From positions 101,836,921 to 101,900,920 of the forward strand of contig NC_056524.1 in NCBI RefSeq assembly GCF_019175285.1: a stretch of 64,000 nt of DNA. Reading direction: 5' to 3'. Source of the DNA: Sceloporus undulatus (Eukaryota; Chordata; Lepidosauria; Squamata; Phrynosomatidae). Positions within the stretch are counted from its first letter, which is position 1. The number at the start of each line of letters is the position of its first letter. Below, piece after piece: positions 22,013 to 34,600 of this stretch. Below the pieces are notes generated by a model. It was not told where the DNA came from. It saw only the letters and a list, made by a program, of their open reading frames with translations, and did not search any database. Made by a program: the position numbers and the translations under genes.

Positions 22013-23695
22013 TTAGCGGCCCAGGGGGGACCGGCGGTAACATCATTGTTACGCCGGATAGTTAATACATCTCTGAGGGATGGGCTATTTCCATCTCAAC
22101 TTAAATTGGCCATTGTAAAACCTATTTTAAAAAAGCCCTCCCTTGACCCCCTGGTATATAATAATTATCGGCCTGTTTCGCTGCTACCATTCTTGGGTAA
22201 GGTGATCGAGAGAGTGGTTGCGATCCAGCTTCAGGCGAAACGGATTATCTGGACCCATTTCAAACTGGCTTCCGGGCGGGTTACGGGGTTGAGACGGCCA
22301 TGGTCGCCTTGGTCGATGATCTCCGTCTGAGCATCGACAGGGGAAGCGTGTCACTGTTGGTGCTCTTGGACATCTCAGCGGCTTTCGATACCATAGACCA
22401 TGGTATCCTTCTGGGACGCCTGGCAGAGGTGGGGATCGGGGGCACTGCGCTCCAGTGGTTCCGCTCCTACCTCTCCGGGAGGTCCCAGATGGTGCAGCTG
22501 GGAGACGTGTGCTCCGACGAGAGGCCCTTTAAAACCGGGGTCCCTCAAGGAGCCATTCTGTCTCCCATGCTATTTAACATTTACATGAAACCGCTGGGAG
22601 AGATCATCCGGAGACATGGGGCGCGGGGTTATCAGTACGCTGATGACACCCAAATCATTTTCTCTATGTCTCCGACTGATGCAGTGACTGGGGATGGGGT
22701 CTCTCCTCTCGTGGCCTGTCTAGAGTCAGTAATGGGCTGGATGAGGGAAAACCGACTCAAATTGAATCCAGAGAAAACGGAGGTACTAGTGATAGGTTCT
22801 CCTGGTCCAGGAATGGCGGTGGTTCCACCTGTCCTGAACAGGGTCACGCTCCCTGTGAAGAACTCCGTGCGCAGTCTGGGGGTGCTTCTTGACTCGTCGC
22901 TTCACCTGACAGCTCAGGTGAATGCGACGGTCAAGAGCACCTGTTATCAGCTTCGGCTTATTCGCCAGCTGCGCCCATACCTGGCCCAGAGGGACCTAGA
23001 AACTGTTGTACATGCTCTGGTAACTTCGAGACTGGATTTCTGCAACGTACTCTACATGGGGCAACCCTTATACCAAACTCGGAAGCTGCAAATGGTGCAG
23101 AACATGGCAGCCCGGCTGGTCACTGGTGCTTCCAGTACCAGCCATATAACACCGGTTTTGAAAGACCTTCATTGGCTGCCCATCCGCTTCCGAGCTCAAT
23201 ATAAGGCATTGGTAATTACCTATAAAGCCCTAAATGGCTTGGGCCCAGGATACCTAAAGGACCGCCTCTCCCCGTACACTCCGCCTCGCACCCTCAGAAC
23301 GTCTGGGCAGCAATTACTGAAGGTGCCTGGGGCTAGGTTAGCCCCCACTACACGGAGGACATTCTCCACGGCTGCCCCAGCCCTTTGGAATACGCTGCCC
23401 ACTGAGCTCCGCTCGTCCACCACCCTGGCCCAATTCAGGAAGGACTTGAAAACCTTCCTGTTCCAACAGGCATTCCCCGAATAAAACCCTGTGGGCCTCC
23501 CTCCTCTTCCGTGGCCAAGAGGTTGGGCTATGGGGCTTTTTGCTTGTTATTTTTTGTATGATTTGCTGCATTTGTATTTTAATTCTTCTTGTCCTTTTGT
23601 TGTATGAATTGTATTTTAACCTGCTGTAAGCCGCCCTGATTATAAGAAGGGCGGGATATAAATAAAAATTTTATTATTATTTATTATTATTAAAT
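22013..23695 (+). mobile_element. L2-type LINE, 5'-truncated ORF2 with 3' UTR
   Basis: The RT frame has LLVLLDISAAFDTIDHGILL, TGVPQGAILSPMLF, YQYADDTQI and LKLNPEKTEVLVIG, followed by the usual C-terminal part (HWLPIRFRAQYKALVITYKA, ending FLFQQAFPE, TAA at about 23484). The frame is open from 22300. The N-terminal part (NNYRPVSLLPFLGKVIERVV) is in another frame, so one shift lies near 22230-22290. The 3' end has GTAAGCCGCCCTGATTATAA, GGGCGGGATATAAATAAA and an ATT-rich tail. The long open frame suggests a fairly young insertion. It is inserted into intron 7 of ASMT copy B. Confidence 0.9.
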
Positions 23696-24386
23696 AAATA
23701 CACCATTATCTGCACAGGCTCATTAACCCATGAGCTGCTCTGCCTTAACATCAGCAGTTAAAGGGGTTATATTGGAAAGAAAGCTTTCATCATCTAATTT
23801 GGAGTAGGAATTAAATTATTATGTTAAAAGAATTGATTAAAACAGAGATAGGCAAAGTGCTGTTCTCCATATATCGTTGAACTGAATTTTCTATCATTCC
23901 TCATGGGCGCATCTAATGGTGAGGAATGTAACAGTTCCAATCTAACAGTATGAGGGCCTGAGTAACTATCAGAGCCAGTATAAAATCCTGCAAGTGGTTA
24001 TCAAACTCACTGTGTCTTATGGGCCATCTTGGGCCCTTTCCCAGACAACCTCTGGGGCTGTTCTATTCTTGGGAAGGTATTATTTTCATAAGCAAATATC
24101 CTTTCTTAATATGCTTGGAATTTGGCCGGCATGTGGGTTTTTAGTAAAGCTATGGAAATTATAGGATTTTAAAAATGAGATTGGGAACACTATGTATAAG
24201 ATATCGCTATAGAGGAGGGGTATACAACTTGTGCCTGTGTGGGCCCCAAAGTTGGAGATAACCCGCTGGCCTGGGCTGCAGAGAAAAACCACTGCCTACT
24301 AGACACCATGGGAAATGGCAATCTCTAGTTCCTTGCAGTTCCCATCTCAAATTCCAAGTCACCCCCCCACCCCAAATAATCATTAC

Positions 24387-24790
24387 GTATATACTCGACT
24401 ATAAGTCAACCTCATGTATAAGTCGAGGTCAGGTTTTGGAGGCAAAATTATGAATTTTGATATGACCCTTGGATAAGTCGAGGGTAAAACTTAGGGACAT
24501 GTAACAAAGGATCTAAATGATGAAGCAAAGGAAAACAATGCCAAGGAACCTGCAAAAATTATGGCAGGCATAACTGTTTAACTCATACTAAAGGCTGGAT
24601 GGAAGAGAGAGTAGAGGGAGGTTAGTGCTTCTAGGACAGATTATACTCTTGCCTTATACCAGGGGATCGTTAGCTTTTTAATAAGAGTTAAAGTATAATA
24701 TTTACATTTGACCAATAGATAAGTCGACCTGGGATTTGTGGGTCAATTTTTTGAATAAAATTTCTAGACTTATACATGAGTATATACAGT
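24387..24790. mobile_element. Tc1/mariner-like MITE, copy B intron 7
   Basis: CGTATATACTCGACTATAAG at the left and GACTTATACATGAGTATATA + CAG at the right, with TA on both sides. Copy A reads GATCATTAGATCTCCC uninterrupted at the matching position (about 6412-6428), so this insertion is independent of the one in copy A. Confidence 0.75.
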
Positions 24791-25621
24791 AGATCTCACT
24801 AGACTGAGATGGAAGAATTAAGCTTTCCCATTCATGTGTACTGAGGTGTGCATGTATATATGTAAAAGTAAGCGTGGGGCAAAAACCATGTGTATCCCTC
24901 CAGTAAATATGTTCCAGTAAATATATCTTCTTTCTTTGTATGCTGGCACACATTTCCAAGTATTTCTCATGCAAAGGACCATGCTCAAAACTCTTAACAA
25001 AGGTACAGAAATAAGTAATTAAAATTTCTCTTTCCCAAATCAATTCACAGGTGGTGGTGTCTTTGTAGTGGGCACAGTTCTCAATGAAGATAGAAGTGGG
25101 CCTTGGGAAGCCCACATCTACTCCATACTGATGCTGCTTCATGCTGAAGGAAAAGAACGGACCCCATCTGAATACAATGCACTCCTTGGTGCAGCTGGCT
25201 TCAAGGACATGCAGTTCAAGAAAAGAAGAGTATTTGATGTTATTTTTGGAAGAAAATAAAGTGATCTCTTCTTCATTCTTATTCATGCCCTTAAAGAGGG
25301 ATGGGAAACTCTTGGCTCTTTGGATGTTGTTGGACTCCTTTTACTCGTATTCTCCCCCTTTCTTCATCATCATTGATTCCTGACCCATAGCCTACAGGAA
25401 ACTAGAATAATAAAGAATTGAATTATTGATTGTGAGAAGTCAACATTGCATGGTGGCCTCTCCCACAACCTCGAAATACCAGTTATTCTTAACAAATCAT
25501 TTTTCAAGGATGTATAATCTAATCCCAATAGCAACAAAATAGTCAGCACAAAAAAAGGCCAGGGGGAAAGATCACCTTAGTTTTTTTTTTTTTTTATTGT
25601 CACTGAGTACAGTACTAGTAT

Positions 25622-26116
25622 TATCAGCTTCTGGACACAGTACAAGGTGTTGGTTATTACCTTTAAAGCCCTACATGGCTCAGGCCCAAGTTACTTGCAG
25701 GAACACCTCTCCTTACACAATCTGCCCCACACACTCAGAACATCTGGGAAGAATTTACTGGAATATTATAACACTAGACTAACTACAACTTCCCATAGAG
25801 CATTCACTGCTGTGGCCCATAAATTGTGGAATAGTCTGCCGGAAGAGATCCGTCTTATTACCACCTTAAATGCCTTTAAGAAGGCATTCAGACAGATCTC
25901 TTCCGGCAGGCTTATCCAACTGATTCCATATAAGAGCTTATGGTAAATGCTCCACCCTCGATTGTATGATCACCTGATGATTTGATATTTTAAAGAACTA
26001 ATAGGAATGCTGTAATTCAGTATTAGTATTTTATAGATTGGCTCTTTGTATTTGTATTGTATTATTTTAATGATGTAATCCTGCTTTGATCCTTGGGAGA
26101 GGTGGGAAATATAAAT
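25622..26116 (+). mobile_element. L2-type LINE C-terminal fragment
   Basis: Translation gives YKVLVITFKALHGSGPSYLQ, RTTTSH-like middle and KLWNSLPEEIRLITTLNAFK, the conserved L2 C-terminus. It is followed by a 3' UTR ending GAGAGGTGGGAAATATAAAT. It lies just downstream of ASMT copy B. Confidence 0.8.
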
Positions 26117-26123
26117 TAAAATT

Positions 26124-26292
26124 GTGAAGTCGAAGGCTTTCATGGCTGGCATCCATAGTTTTTTGTGGGTTTTTCGGGCTATGTGGGCATGTTCTCGAGT
26201 TTCTTCCTGATGTTAGATGTTGGCGAAATGTCAGGAAGAAACTCTTCTAGAACATGGCCACATAGCTCGAAAAACCCACAAAAAACTATAAA
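26124..26292. mobile_element. Penelope-like repeat, short palindromic copy
   Basis: GTCGAAGGCTTTCATGGCTG, TTTTTTGTGGGTTTTTCGGG and TTCTTCCTGATG are mirrored by GGCGAAATGTCAGGAAGAAA and CGAAAAACCCACAAAAAACT. Same family as 49514-49694, 51660-51797 and 55889-56168. Only part of the ribozyme-like core remains. The Penelope assignment is an inference. Confidence 0.55.
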
Positions 26293-26436
26293 TAAATATT
26301 AGTAGTAGTAGTAGTAGTAGTATTTCCAGGATGTATAACCTAAAACCTGTAGCAAGACAACAGTCAGCACAAATGGATGCATAAGTAAGTATTACTCAAT
26401 AGAAACAGATTTACTAAGTGTGAGGGGGTGTCCAAA

Positions 26437-26665
26437 TAACCTAAAGGTACCAGATCCCATCTGATCTTGGAAGCTAAGCAGGATCACCCCTGTTTAGTAT
26501 TTGGAAAGGAGCCCACCAATGAATACCAGATATTGCAGGCTATATTTCAGAGGAAGGAACTGGAAAAACCACTTCTCACTAGTCTTTGCTTAAGAAAAGC
26601 TTATGAAATTCATGGGGTCACCATACGACAGATAACTTGAAGGCATATACACAGAATATGTTTAG
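26437..26665 (+). mobile_element. 5S-rRNA-derived SINE
   Basis: GATCCCATCTGATCTTGGAA + GCTAAGCAGGATCACCCCTG + TTTAGTATTTGGAAAGGAG + GAATACCAGATATTGCAGGC follow vertebrate 5S rRNA over its internal promoter. The 3' part (ACTGGAAAAACCACTTCTCA, CATGGGGTCACCATACGACA) is the RTE/BovB-type tail. This places the genome among squamates with 5S-headed SINEs. Confidence 0.8.
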
Positions 26666-26879
26666 GTTTGCATCTTTAACAAACTATTTTTTGTGCTTTT
26701 CTCATATATGGAGCCTTGTTACTATCAGTGTGATTTTACTATTGTAGTCTATTAAATTTGGTGTGTTGTGTTCCAATTAAAAGTTTGTAAATGCGTTTGG
26801 TTTGAATCCAGTGCCTGAAGTTCTGGTATTCTGAATATTGTTCCAACCAAAAGTCTGTTTTGAATGTCCTGCAATGTTT

Positions 26880-27700
26880 TTAAAATAGCTATAGCTCAGC
26901 TGCCAACATTTTACAGATGAAAACTTGGGCATGTGGTGTCAGGCAACATCAAAATGTGGTCAAGATGGCAAAAGTTACTCATGAGGAAAAATACACAAGT
27001 GAAGAGGTTTGCAATTGCCTGGGTCTATGGGAAAGAGCAAGATTCTCCCTCCTCTTCTCTTCTCTTCTCTTCTCTTCTCTCCCCTCCCACTGCTAAGGTA
27101 ATACAGTGCCATCTACTCTGGCACTTTGAATTCAGTCTGGAAACCATACCCTAGAAAAAGTGATTTAGGGAGCTGGGTTGGTTTAGCATGGAGAAGAGAT
27201 GGCTATGAGGTGATATATGGAGTATAAATACCGTAAATAAATAAATAAATAAATATGATAGCCCTGTTTAAATATTTGAAGGGATGTCATGTTGAGGAGG
27301 GAGTAATCTTGTTTTATGCTGCTCCAGAGACTAGGACCAGGAGCAATGGATGCAAACTACAGGAAAGGAGATTCCACCTCAATAATAGGAAGAACTTCCT
27401 GATGACAAGAGCTGTTCAACAGTGAAACAAGCTCCTTCAGTCTGTGGTGGAGTCTCCTCCTTTGGAGGTTTTTATACAGAGGCTGGATGGCCATCTGTCA
27501 GGATGGCCATCTCTTCCAACTCTATGATTCTATGAGTTTGCAGCAACTGAAATAACCTGAGCACAAAGAGGGAAAGTGGACAAGGAGAGAAAAACTTGGG
27601 TATTTTTAAAAGCATATGAAAAAGTGGGATGAAAAAATTAATTAGGACTGTCCCTGCCAAATTTGGACAGTTGGAGGGTATATTACAGGCAAAGTTAAAA
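26880..27700. repeat. unclassified repeat carrying a nested CR1 piece
   Basis: The left part (26900-27200) matches 11820-12060, and the right part (27536-27690, GGACTGTCCCTGCCAAATTT) is in the antisense relative at 53400-53690. A CR1 3' end (about 27280-27535) separates them. A (TTCTC)n run lies at 27052-27083 and (TAAA)n at 27236-27256. Confidence 0.45.
27280..27536 (+). mobile_element. CR1 LINE 3' end fragment
   Basis: AGGAAAGGAGATTCCACCTC, GAAGAACTTCCTGATGACAA, TTTATACAGAGGCTGGATGG and TCTTCCAACTCTATGATTCT are the standard CR1 3' end. Confidence 0.8.
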
Positions 27701-28672
27701 ACATTATATTCTATACAGTACATTTTCTTTCATCTCTTTATGAAGGGGCACTTAGAGAAAATAGTTTACACGCACTACTGTTCTGCTGCTTAGAATATGA
27801 AATTATTCATTAGCAATCTACCGTGGGTGTCTTCTTCTAAAGCTGTGCTAATAGCAAATATATTTATATATAAACTGGGTTCTTGTGATGTTAAAACATT
27901 GTTCTGAGCTGTTTGGATAGCATAGCGGAAGATCTGAAAAATTAAAGAACTTAAAAGAAAAACATTTTCTTACTCCCTCCCCCTGGCTCCATGTTGGTGC
28001 TAAGAGTGACTGAATAGACTTGGAAGCTGCAGAACCAAGAAAGAAGAGGAAACCTGCCCAGACAGGTTTGTGGGCCTGTGCTCTCTTTCTCCATTACTCC
28101 CTTCAAGAAAAGAGAGTTATGACAAGATCCCATTTTTGAAAAGCCACTGGATAAGCACAGATGGGGTCCAGGCTGCATATGGGTTGCACTCCCCAGCCGC
28201 GGCTGAGTGCAATAACACCCATGTTTGACTTTTCAATCCTGCGTCTATCCCAGTGGGATTTCTAGGTGCGATAATCTCATATAACTTTAGAGAAAAGGGC
28301 AAGAAAGAGACGGAATTGGATGGTACTGGGTTAATGTGTGCTGTTGCCCTCTCCCTATCTCATTAGGTCTGAGCAGGTAAACTACTGAAATGCTTGGATG
28401 AGTTATTTGTGTTGATAAGTTATCTTTGGATGAGTTAGCAGATCCAAAATCAAATAGTTAACTCACTATTAAATAGTTAATAGTTAACTTAAAAGCCCTC
28501 TGTGTTTTGCAAAATGTCACTAAAAATGTTGCAAAAGCAACATTTCGCAAATACTGCTTAGTGATAGGATAAGATCAGTCTTCCTTGGGGCACTGAAGAG
28601 AAATCCTCTGCTTCTAGAAGTATCCTTGAAATTCAGCAAAGGAGAATTTGCCTATTAGAGTAGTGAAGAAGA
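27701..28672. other. upstream region of ASMT copy C
   Basis: No TATA box or clear pineal/photoreceptor (OTX/CRX-type TAATCC) element could be identified by eye in the 350 bp before the start. AT-rich TAGTTAAC repeats lie at about 28455-28492. Confidence 0.3.
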
Positions 28673-31600
28673 ATGGATTCTGCAGAAGAGAATGAAATGC
28701 TTAAACTCTTATTTCAGTATCAGCATGGATTTATCATATCAAAGGTGAGATCAATATATCATATTAATTCAAATATTAAACCTTCAACAACTTTCAAACC
28801 TTCACCCTTCTAATGAACAAGTGGTATCAAAATTGCCTGTCTTTTTTGTTTGCATTAATAGCAGATTATCTCTCATTGTAATCTGTGATAGTTTTGAATA
28901 TGGCAGGTTACAAATCGCCTGTTTGGGGTGGGCTGCAACCACCCCTTTCCCCGCTGTATCGGGGCCTCAGTGTCCAGAGCGGCAGCTGCTGAGGCCCCGA
29001 TCCACTGCTTTTCGGGCTGTGGGGAAGTGGCAAAATGCCCCTTCCCCTCAGCCTGAAAAGGGGTGTCCCTGGGGCTTCAAGCCCCAAGGACACCCCGCGG
29101 CGGCAGGGAGGAGGAGGAAGGGGACGATTGGTCCCTTTCTTCTTTGGTCTGCTGGGCGCAGCCGTGTGAAGGCTGCCCCCAGTGGACCAAACCAGGAAGG
29201 AGCTCCGAAACGGAGCTCCTTCCTGCTCCGCGCTAAGGGCGCACTAAATATAAATATATAAATATAAATATATAAAGGCGGCGCGGCCGTGATGTCCTCA
29301 TGGCGGCAGCCGTGTGGAACGGCCGCCGCCATTTTGTGCGTGCAGAGAAGCACCGCCCCTTTCTAACCCTAGTATGCGCTCTGCGTGTACTTTCTAGCCC
29401 ATCTGTAACGGGCCTCTGTTTTTGTTTTGACAAGTAATATGGGAATGATGCAAGCAACATCACAAATGAGCCAGTTATATTAAACTGCACTTTATAAAGA
29501 TTTTACAAAATATGCATCCCACTTAAATTTTTCTCACTTCTTCATGATAGGCATATTTAAAGGCTATTGCTTCCCCTTTCCTATTCTGATAAAGAAATTC
29601 AATCAATGAAAATGAGATGCAATTCCTGCCAACTTTGAACAGTTGGTTCTTCCAGAGAGAAGAACTAGCTGTTGGGAGTGGCCAGGGAAAAGGCCCCATT
29701 CCTTCCCAGTGAGAAAAAGTGTATTCTTGGGATGTGTAAAATTGGTGTGTGCATTCTACAAATAAGAATGAGTTATGGTTGTTAATCTCCATCATAAAAA
29801 TGGAGAATTTGGCATCTATAATGACACCCATTGAGCTCTGGATGTCCCCATTATTTATTTGACTTATATGGCAGCAAGAAGAAAACCCATATTCCAGAAT
29901 AGCTGTGTGGAGTAACCAGTGTATCTTCATGGATGGGTGCACTGCATAGTAGTGAATGAAAGGTTCAGGGGCATCTCAAACTAATATTGCACCTTTGGCC
30001 ATTCTCCTGTCAACTTTTCATAAAGTTCAACAAAATGTCCAGGTTAAAGGAGTATCTTGAAGGTGACATGACAGTGAGTGAGAAGAGATATTAATCCGTT
30101 GCACAGCCCAGAGTGACATAGCCCACCTCTCTTCAAGACTCCTCAAACCCTGTTTTACCTTTATAGCTCAGTCAGTAGGAACATTATGGAATGAAGACAG
30201 TACATTTAAAGGCATATCTGACAGATTCTGTCAAGACCAGAGTTTGGCCCTCCTGGTCAGACTAGCCAACAGTCAATGAAACCAGGGTTACCTAGAATTA
30301 TCACAAAACTATACAGCAGCAATTAAAATGCTATGTTGTTCTTTGTTGCGTGACTTCAAGTCATTTCTAACCTATGGCAATCCTAAGGCAAAACTTTCAC
30401 AGGGTTTTGTGGTATGATTTGTTCCAAGGGAATTTGCCATTGCCTTCCTCTAGAGCAGAGAGGATTTAACTTTCCCAAGATCACCCAGTGAGTTTTCATG
30501 GGTGAGTGAGTTCAAACCCTGGTCTCCCCGAGTCACACTCAAACCACTATACCATGCTGGCTTACCTAAAGCTATGACAATCATATAAAATGACCCATAA
30601 TGAGCAAGCACTATTTCTAAACTGTACAGGTCACACTAGTTCCTTGCAATTCTCACTGGTGTTCTAACTGGCATCTTCAGCAGCAGCAGCAAACAGTACA
30701 GTAATTTCTCCTTGGGCTCAGGTCCCATGGATTTTGCCATCCGCAGAGGTGAGGGTGCGAAATGGAACCCCCACAGATTTGTCAACAATATCTTATTTCT
30801 TACATGTCAAGATATCTGAGGACATGGTCAGAATACACTGTATATGTTTGATACTACTTAACTGCCATTGCTCTCTGTAATAGGACCCTGCTGTTTGCAG
30901 TTTGGGAGATTCTAAGAGCTTATAACATTATCCATGGTAAAGCAGACTTCCCTTTGGCATGGCTTTACCTTACTTTATGGTCCCTTTCTGGCCTTAACTC
31001 TGACCTTAACTCTTCAGAAACCTTAAATCTGCATTTAAGTGAGCTTAGAACTCTATATTAGAGAGCGCCTGTGGAGGACAGTGGGCCAGGCTGTTCTTCT
31101 TGTAAGATGGTCTTCAGATATTTGGGACTTCAATTCCCAGAGTTCCTGACTATTGGCCATGCTGGATGGGCCTTCTAGGAGCTGACGTTCAAAACATCTA
31201 GAGGACCAAAAGTTGATAAGAACTGAATTAAAAATCTCTAGCAGAAACTTCTTAGGACTTTCCAAACTACAAACAGCAGGATCCTATAAGACAGAGCAAT
31301 GATAGTTAAGTAGCATCAGACTGTAATAGTTGTGCAGTGTTTGTAGACTCTGTGTCTCTTGAGCCTCATAAGTATCCCTTTAAAAATGTATTTTCAATAT
31401 CCTATTTGATTATTTTTGCCCTGCATGCCACTTGAAGCCAAAAATATATATTTTTAAATGCATGAAGGCAGAAGCTGAAAACTCAGACTAGCCCCTCAAC
31501 ACATACATTTAGGTGTGGAGCTATAAGGGAAATCCTGAAACTGCCAGAAAGGAAACACACAAATACAAGGGATGTGGATCAAAGGAGGCATTGTCCTTTG

Positions 31601-34600
31601 GGGGCGTTTCCACTTGGCAGATAAAACGGATTATATTGGTGCAATTCTGATTCGGATTATGGGAATAATTCAATTTTTTTCCATCGTTTCCATTACCAAA
31701 AGGGGCAAATTACCTCGATTCATTTAGACCCTGTTTTCGTTCCCATTTATTTTAAATTGCTTTATTTTAAAATGGATTAACTTGTTCCCCGTCCCCATTT
31801 GTGTCCACAAGCTGTCAACGAAGCGCATAAGCTTCAGACGTCACAAGTCTAGGTTTTTTTAATTTTTAGGGCAGCCAATGAAAATTGGCTGCATCCAAGG
31901 CTCTTCTGTTGTGTATCCCCAGACTAGAAGGAGGCTTGGCAAATCAGATCAAGGAGGAGAAGCCAGTGGGCTTCATTATTGGGGAGAGAATCTTTGGGGA
32001 AGAGAGAAAATAAGGCTCGATATCCCCCCCCCGATCCTGGGCATCCAGGCTCTCCATTCCCCAAAATCGCTTTGCCTCCCCCATTGCTCCCTGGGATGTC
32101 TGGGGGGCGATCAAGCAGGTATGTACTGCAAAGCCCATCTGCTGCTCAGGCACTCAGGCAGAGGTGAAAAAAGAAAAAATAATAGTTTAAAATGGTGTTC
32201 AATGGCTCTTCTCATACATCGTTCTATGAATGAGGAGCAGAGGGGAGGTTGCAATCCACTGGGGGAAAGTCTATGCGAAATGAAAATGGCGCTGGCAATG
32301 CAGAAAGAGAACAAAGAGGGTGACACCCCCAGGCCAGCCCCTTAAGCGCTGCTCCTCCCATCTCCAGGTTCCTGAATCAGACACCCTTTCGTTCCCATTT
32401 GGATACCGCGAATCGTACTCCGCTTTCAAAAATAACCCGCGTTATAAACTACTATTTTTTTAAACCGGTTTATAGGAGTCTAATTCGAATTATACGATAT
32501 AATTCAATTTTAAATCGAATCGCAGTGGAAACGATTCCGGGCATTGAGGAACTAATTCGGGCATCAGTGGGAACAACACCTCTTAATTCGCTTCATGATC
32601 CGCTTTATAGGCAAGTGGGAACGCGCCCCTTGAGTCACTTCATAGCAAGGAGGGATGGACATTGGACAAACTTTATTAGAAACATACAGTATATATAAGC
32701 CCAAGTATTACTCAACAACTATTCTAATTATGCATACCTTAACTTAGGCCCGTTACAAATGGGCATAAAGTCCGTGCTCTGTGCATACTAGGGTTAGAAA
32801 GGAGCGTCACTTCCGGACGCCCCTAAGCCTAGTACGCGTGGAGCACGTACAAAATGGCGGCGCCCTATACAGATGGGCGCCACCATTTTGACGTCGCGGA
32901 CGCTTAGCGCTTCTTTTTTGCAGCTGCTGGGGCTCCTCAGCGGCGCTAATGACGGTGCCGACAGACCGACGCTTTCAGGTGGTCTGTAATGCGCCTAACA
33001 GAATTTTCTGCTAGAGATTTTCAGTTCTTATCAACTTTTGGTCCTTTTACCTTGCTAAACTTGCTAATATTTAAGGGGTTATCTCGTTTACATGCTTCAG
33101 CCTGCAACAACAAGGTATCCTTGTGGTCGAAACATCTGGTTACACATCTTCCTCCCTCCCAGGGGGGCTAATCAGTAACATCCCTCTTCTCTTTCAGAAT
33201 TTAACAATACAGTAGTAACAGTTAGCACATTCCAGAAGCTAGTACACTAAAAATTGGTTCCTAAATGCAAAAATGGCATAGCTTAGTCAAAGCAGAAGAT
33301 ATAGTACAGGCTTAAGTCTTACAGTGTAGCAAAAATAATATTCTTAACTGCAAATTATCTGAACCTTTTGCACATTACACTTTTGTTTCCAGATTATGTT
33401 TACTGCCTGTGAGTTGGGAATATTTGATCTCCTTTTGGAGTCCAGAGACACTCTGAGCTCTGCAGCTATTGCTGCACGCCTGGGCACGAGCCACATGGGA
33501 ATGAAGAGGCTACTGGAAGCCTGTGTGGGTTTAAAGTTACTAAAAATGGAAAGGAAGAGCAATGAAGGTAACCATATCAGAAGGAGGAAACAACTTGGGT
33601 TGCCTCTTAGCAATATGCTGCATTCAATTATGATTTGTCAGCTATGTGTTATCCTATTTCTCTCACAGTTTTACAACAGAATGTTTTGTTTTCTTTATTT
33701 TAAGGCTTTTATGGAAACACAGATCTTGGCAACCTCTGCCTTGCCAAATCAAGCCCAAAGTCCCAGTATTATTACATGAAGTTCTACTCTGAGTTCACCT
33801 ATCCAAATTTCCAATACTTGGCTGATGCTGTCAGGTAAAGAATAAACAAAAGCATATCAGGGAGATTGGACTGGTAGATTTTATTTTCTGAAACAGATGG
33901 ATGTCTTGCCACATTTGGTTTAAAGCTGCCACACTTTGTTCAATCAAAAAAGTTGTATTTCTGGGTCCCCCATCTTTTGGTTCTTCTGCTTTTTAAAAAA
34001 AAATACTGAAAATATGTCAGTGAGCAAAGAAGCTGAATAGTAGCATAGTCTCTGCAGATGTGAATTGTTTTGAGCACTACTCTGTTCTTCTAAAAGACAT
34101 TGAAATATTGAACAATGAACATCTAAGAAAGGAAACATCTTCACTATCATCCTCTGATGGGTCCCTTTATATCAGTCAATTTGTAGTTAATTATTTAATC
34201 AATGAAATAATACTTTCTGGCTCTCTCTGTGTGAACAGTGCCTTCAGTACTGTTAAGTAGTTTTTAATACATACATTCTGAGACTAATATTCATAATTCA
34301 CAACCAGCATTGCTGATTTGGGGCCTAACTTTTATGCCAATCATTTCCTTATTTAGCTTAAGCTGATGCTAAAAATAATTGGAATATACTTCTCCCTCTG
34401 CATTCGTGGACTTAACATTCGCGGTTTTGATCATTCATGAATGTTACGCTCACAGGCATGCACTCCTCCTCCTTTCCCTCCAGCTTTTCTCTGTAGGGAA
34501 AAAAAGGCCCGGGAGGGAGGGAGCTGCCAGGAAGAGTGTGCACTTGTGCCTCTTTCTCCTGCTCTCCCGTCCCTTTAGCTGGCTTCCCAAAGCCAGTTAA

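Larger units (their letters stand above)
9788..25259 (+). pseudogene. ASMT: ASMT-like copy B, eight exon remnants, disabled
   Basis: All eight exons of copy C have a counterpart: 9788-9854, 13784-13958, 15156-15285, 15411-15479, 16559-16678, 20066-20203, 21292-21415 and 25051-25259 (TAA). Damage is clear. Exon 1 reads ATGGGATTC where C has ATGGATTC, so the ATG is out of frame with the rest, and two codons are missing. Exon 2 has four 1-nt indels relative to C and an in-frame TGA. Exon 5 has one extra G in the G-run at its donor (120 versus 119 nt). Exon 7 has the eight-T run shared with copy A. The catalytic His-Asp is replaced by Asn-Thr (ARILNTW, codons 21352-21357), and the SAM loop reads GCSD. 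Exons 3, 4, 6 and 8 remain open, with normal lengths for 3, 4 and 8. A possible polyA signal AATAAA lies at 25409-25414. This is an unprocessed duplicate pseudogene that keeps introns shared with A and C. Confidence 0.9.

Noticed and set aside
22632-22847. Minus-strand frame over the L2 reverse transcriptase
   Set aside because: It is a shadow of the L2 reading frame.
6597-24790. First idea that the mariner-like MITEs in introns 7 of A and B are one inherited insertion
   Set aside because: The flanks differ and each copy has an unoccupied counterpart of the other's site.
24702-25286. 194-codon minus-strand open frame over copy B exon 8
   Set aside because: It is antisense to the conserved ASMT exon 8 and to a MITE end; a shadow frame.
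29523-29942. 139-codon open frame on the minus strand in intron 1 of copy C
   Set aside because: No family resemblance, AT-rich composition and no splice or promoter context.
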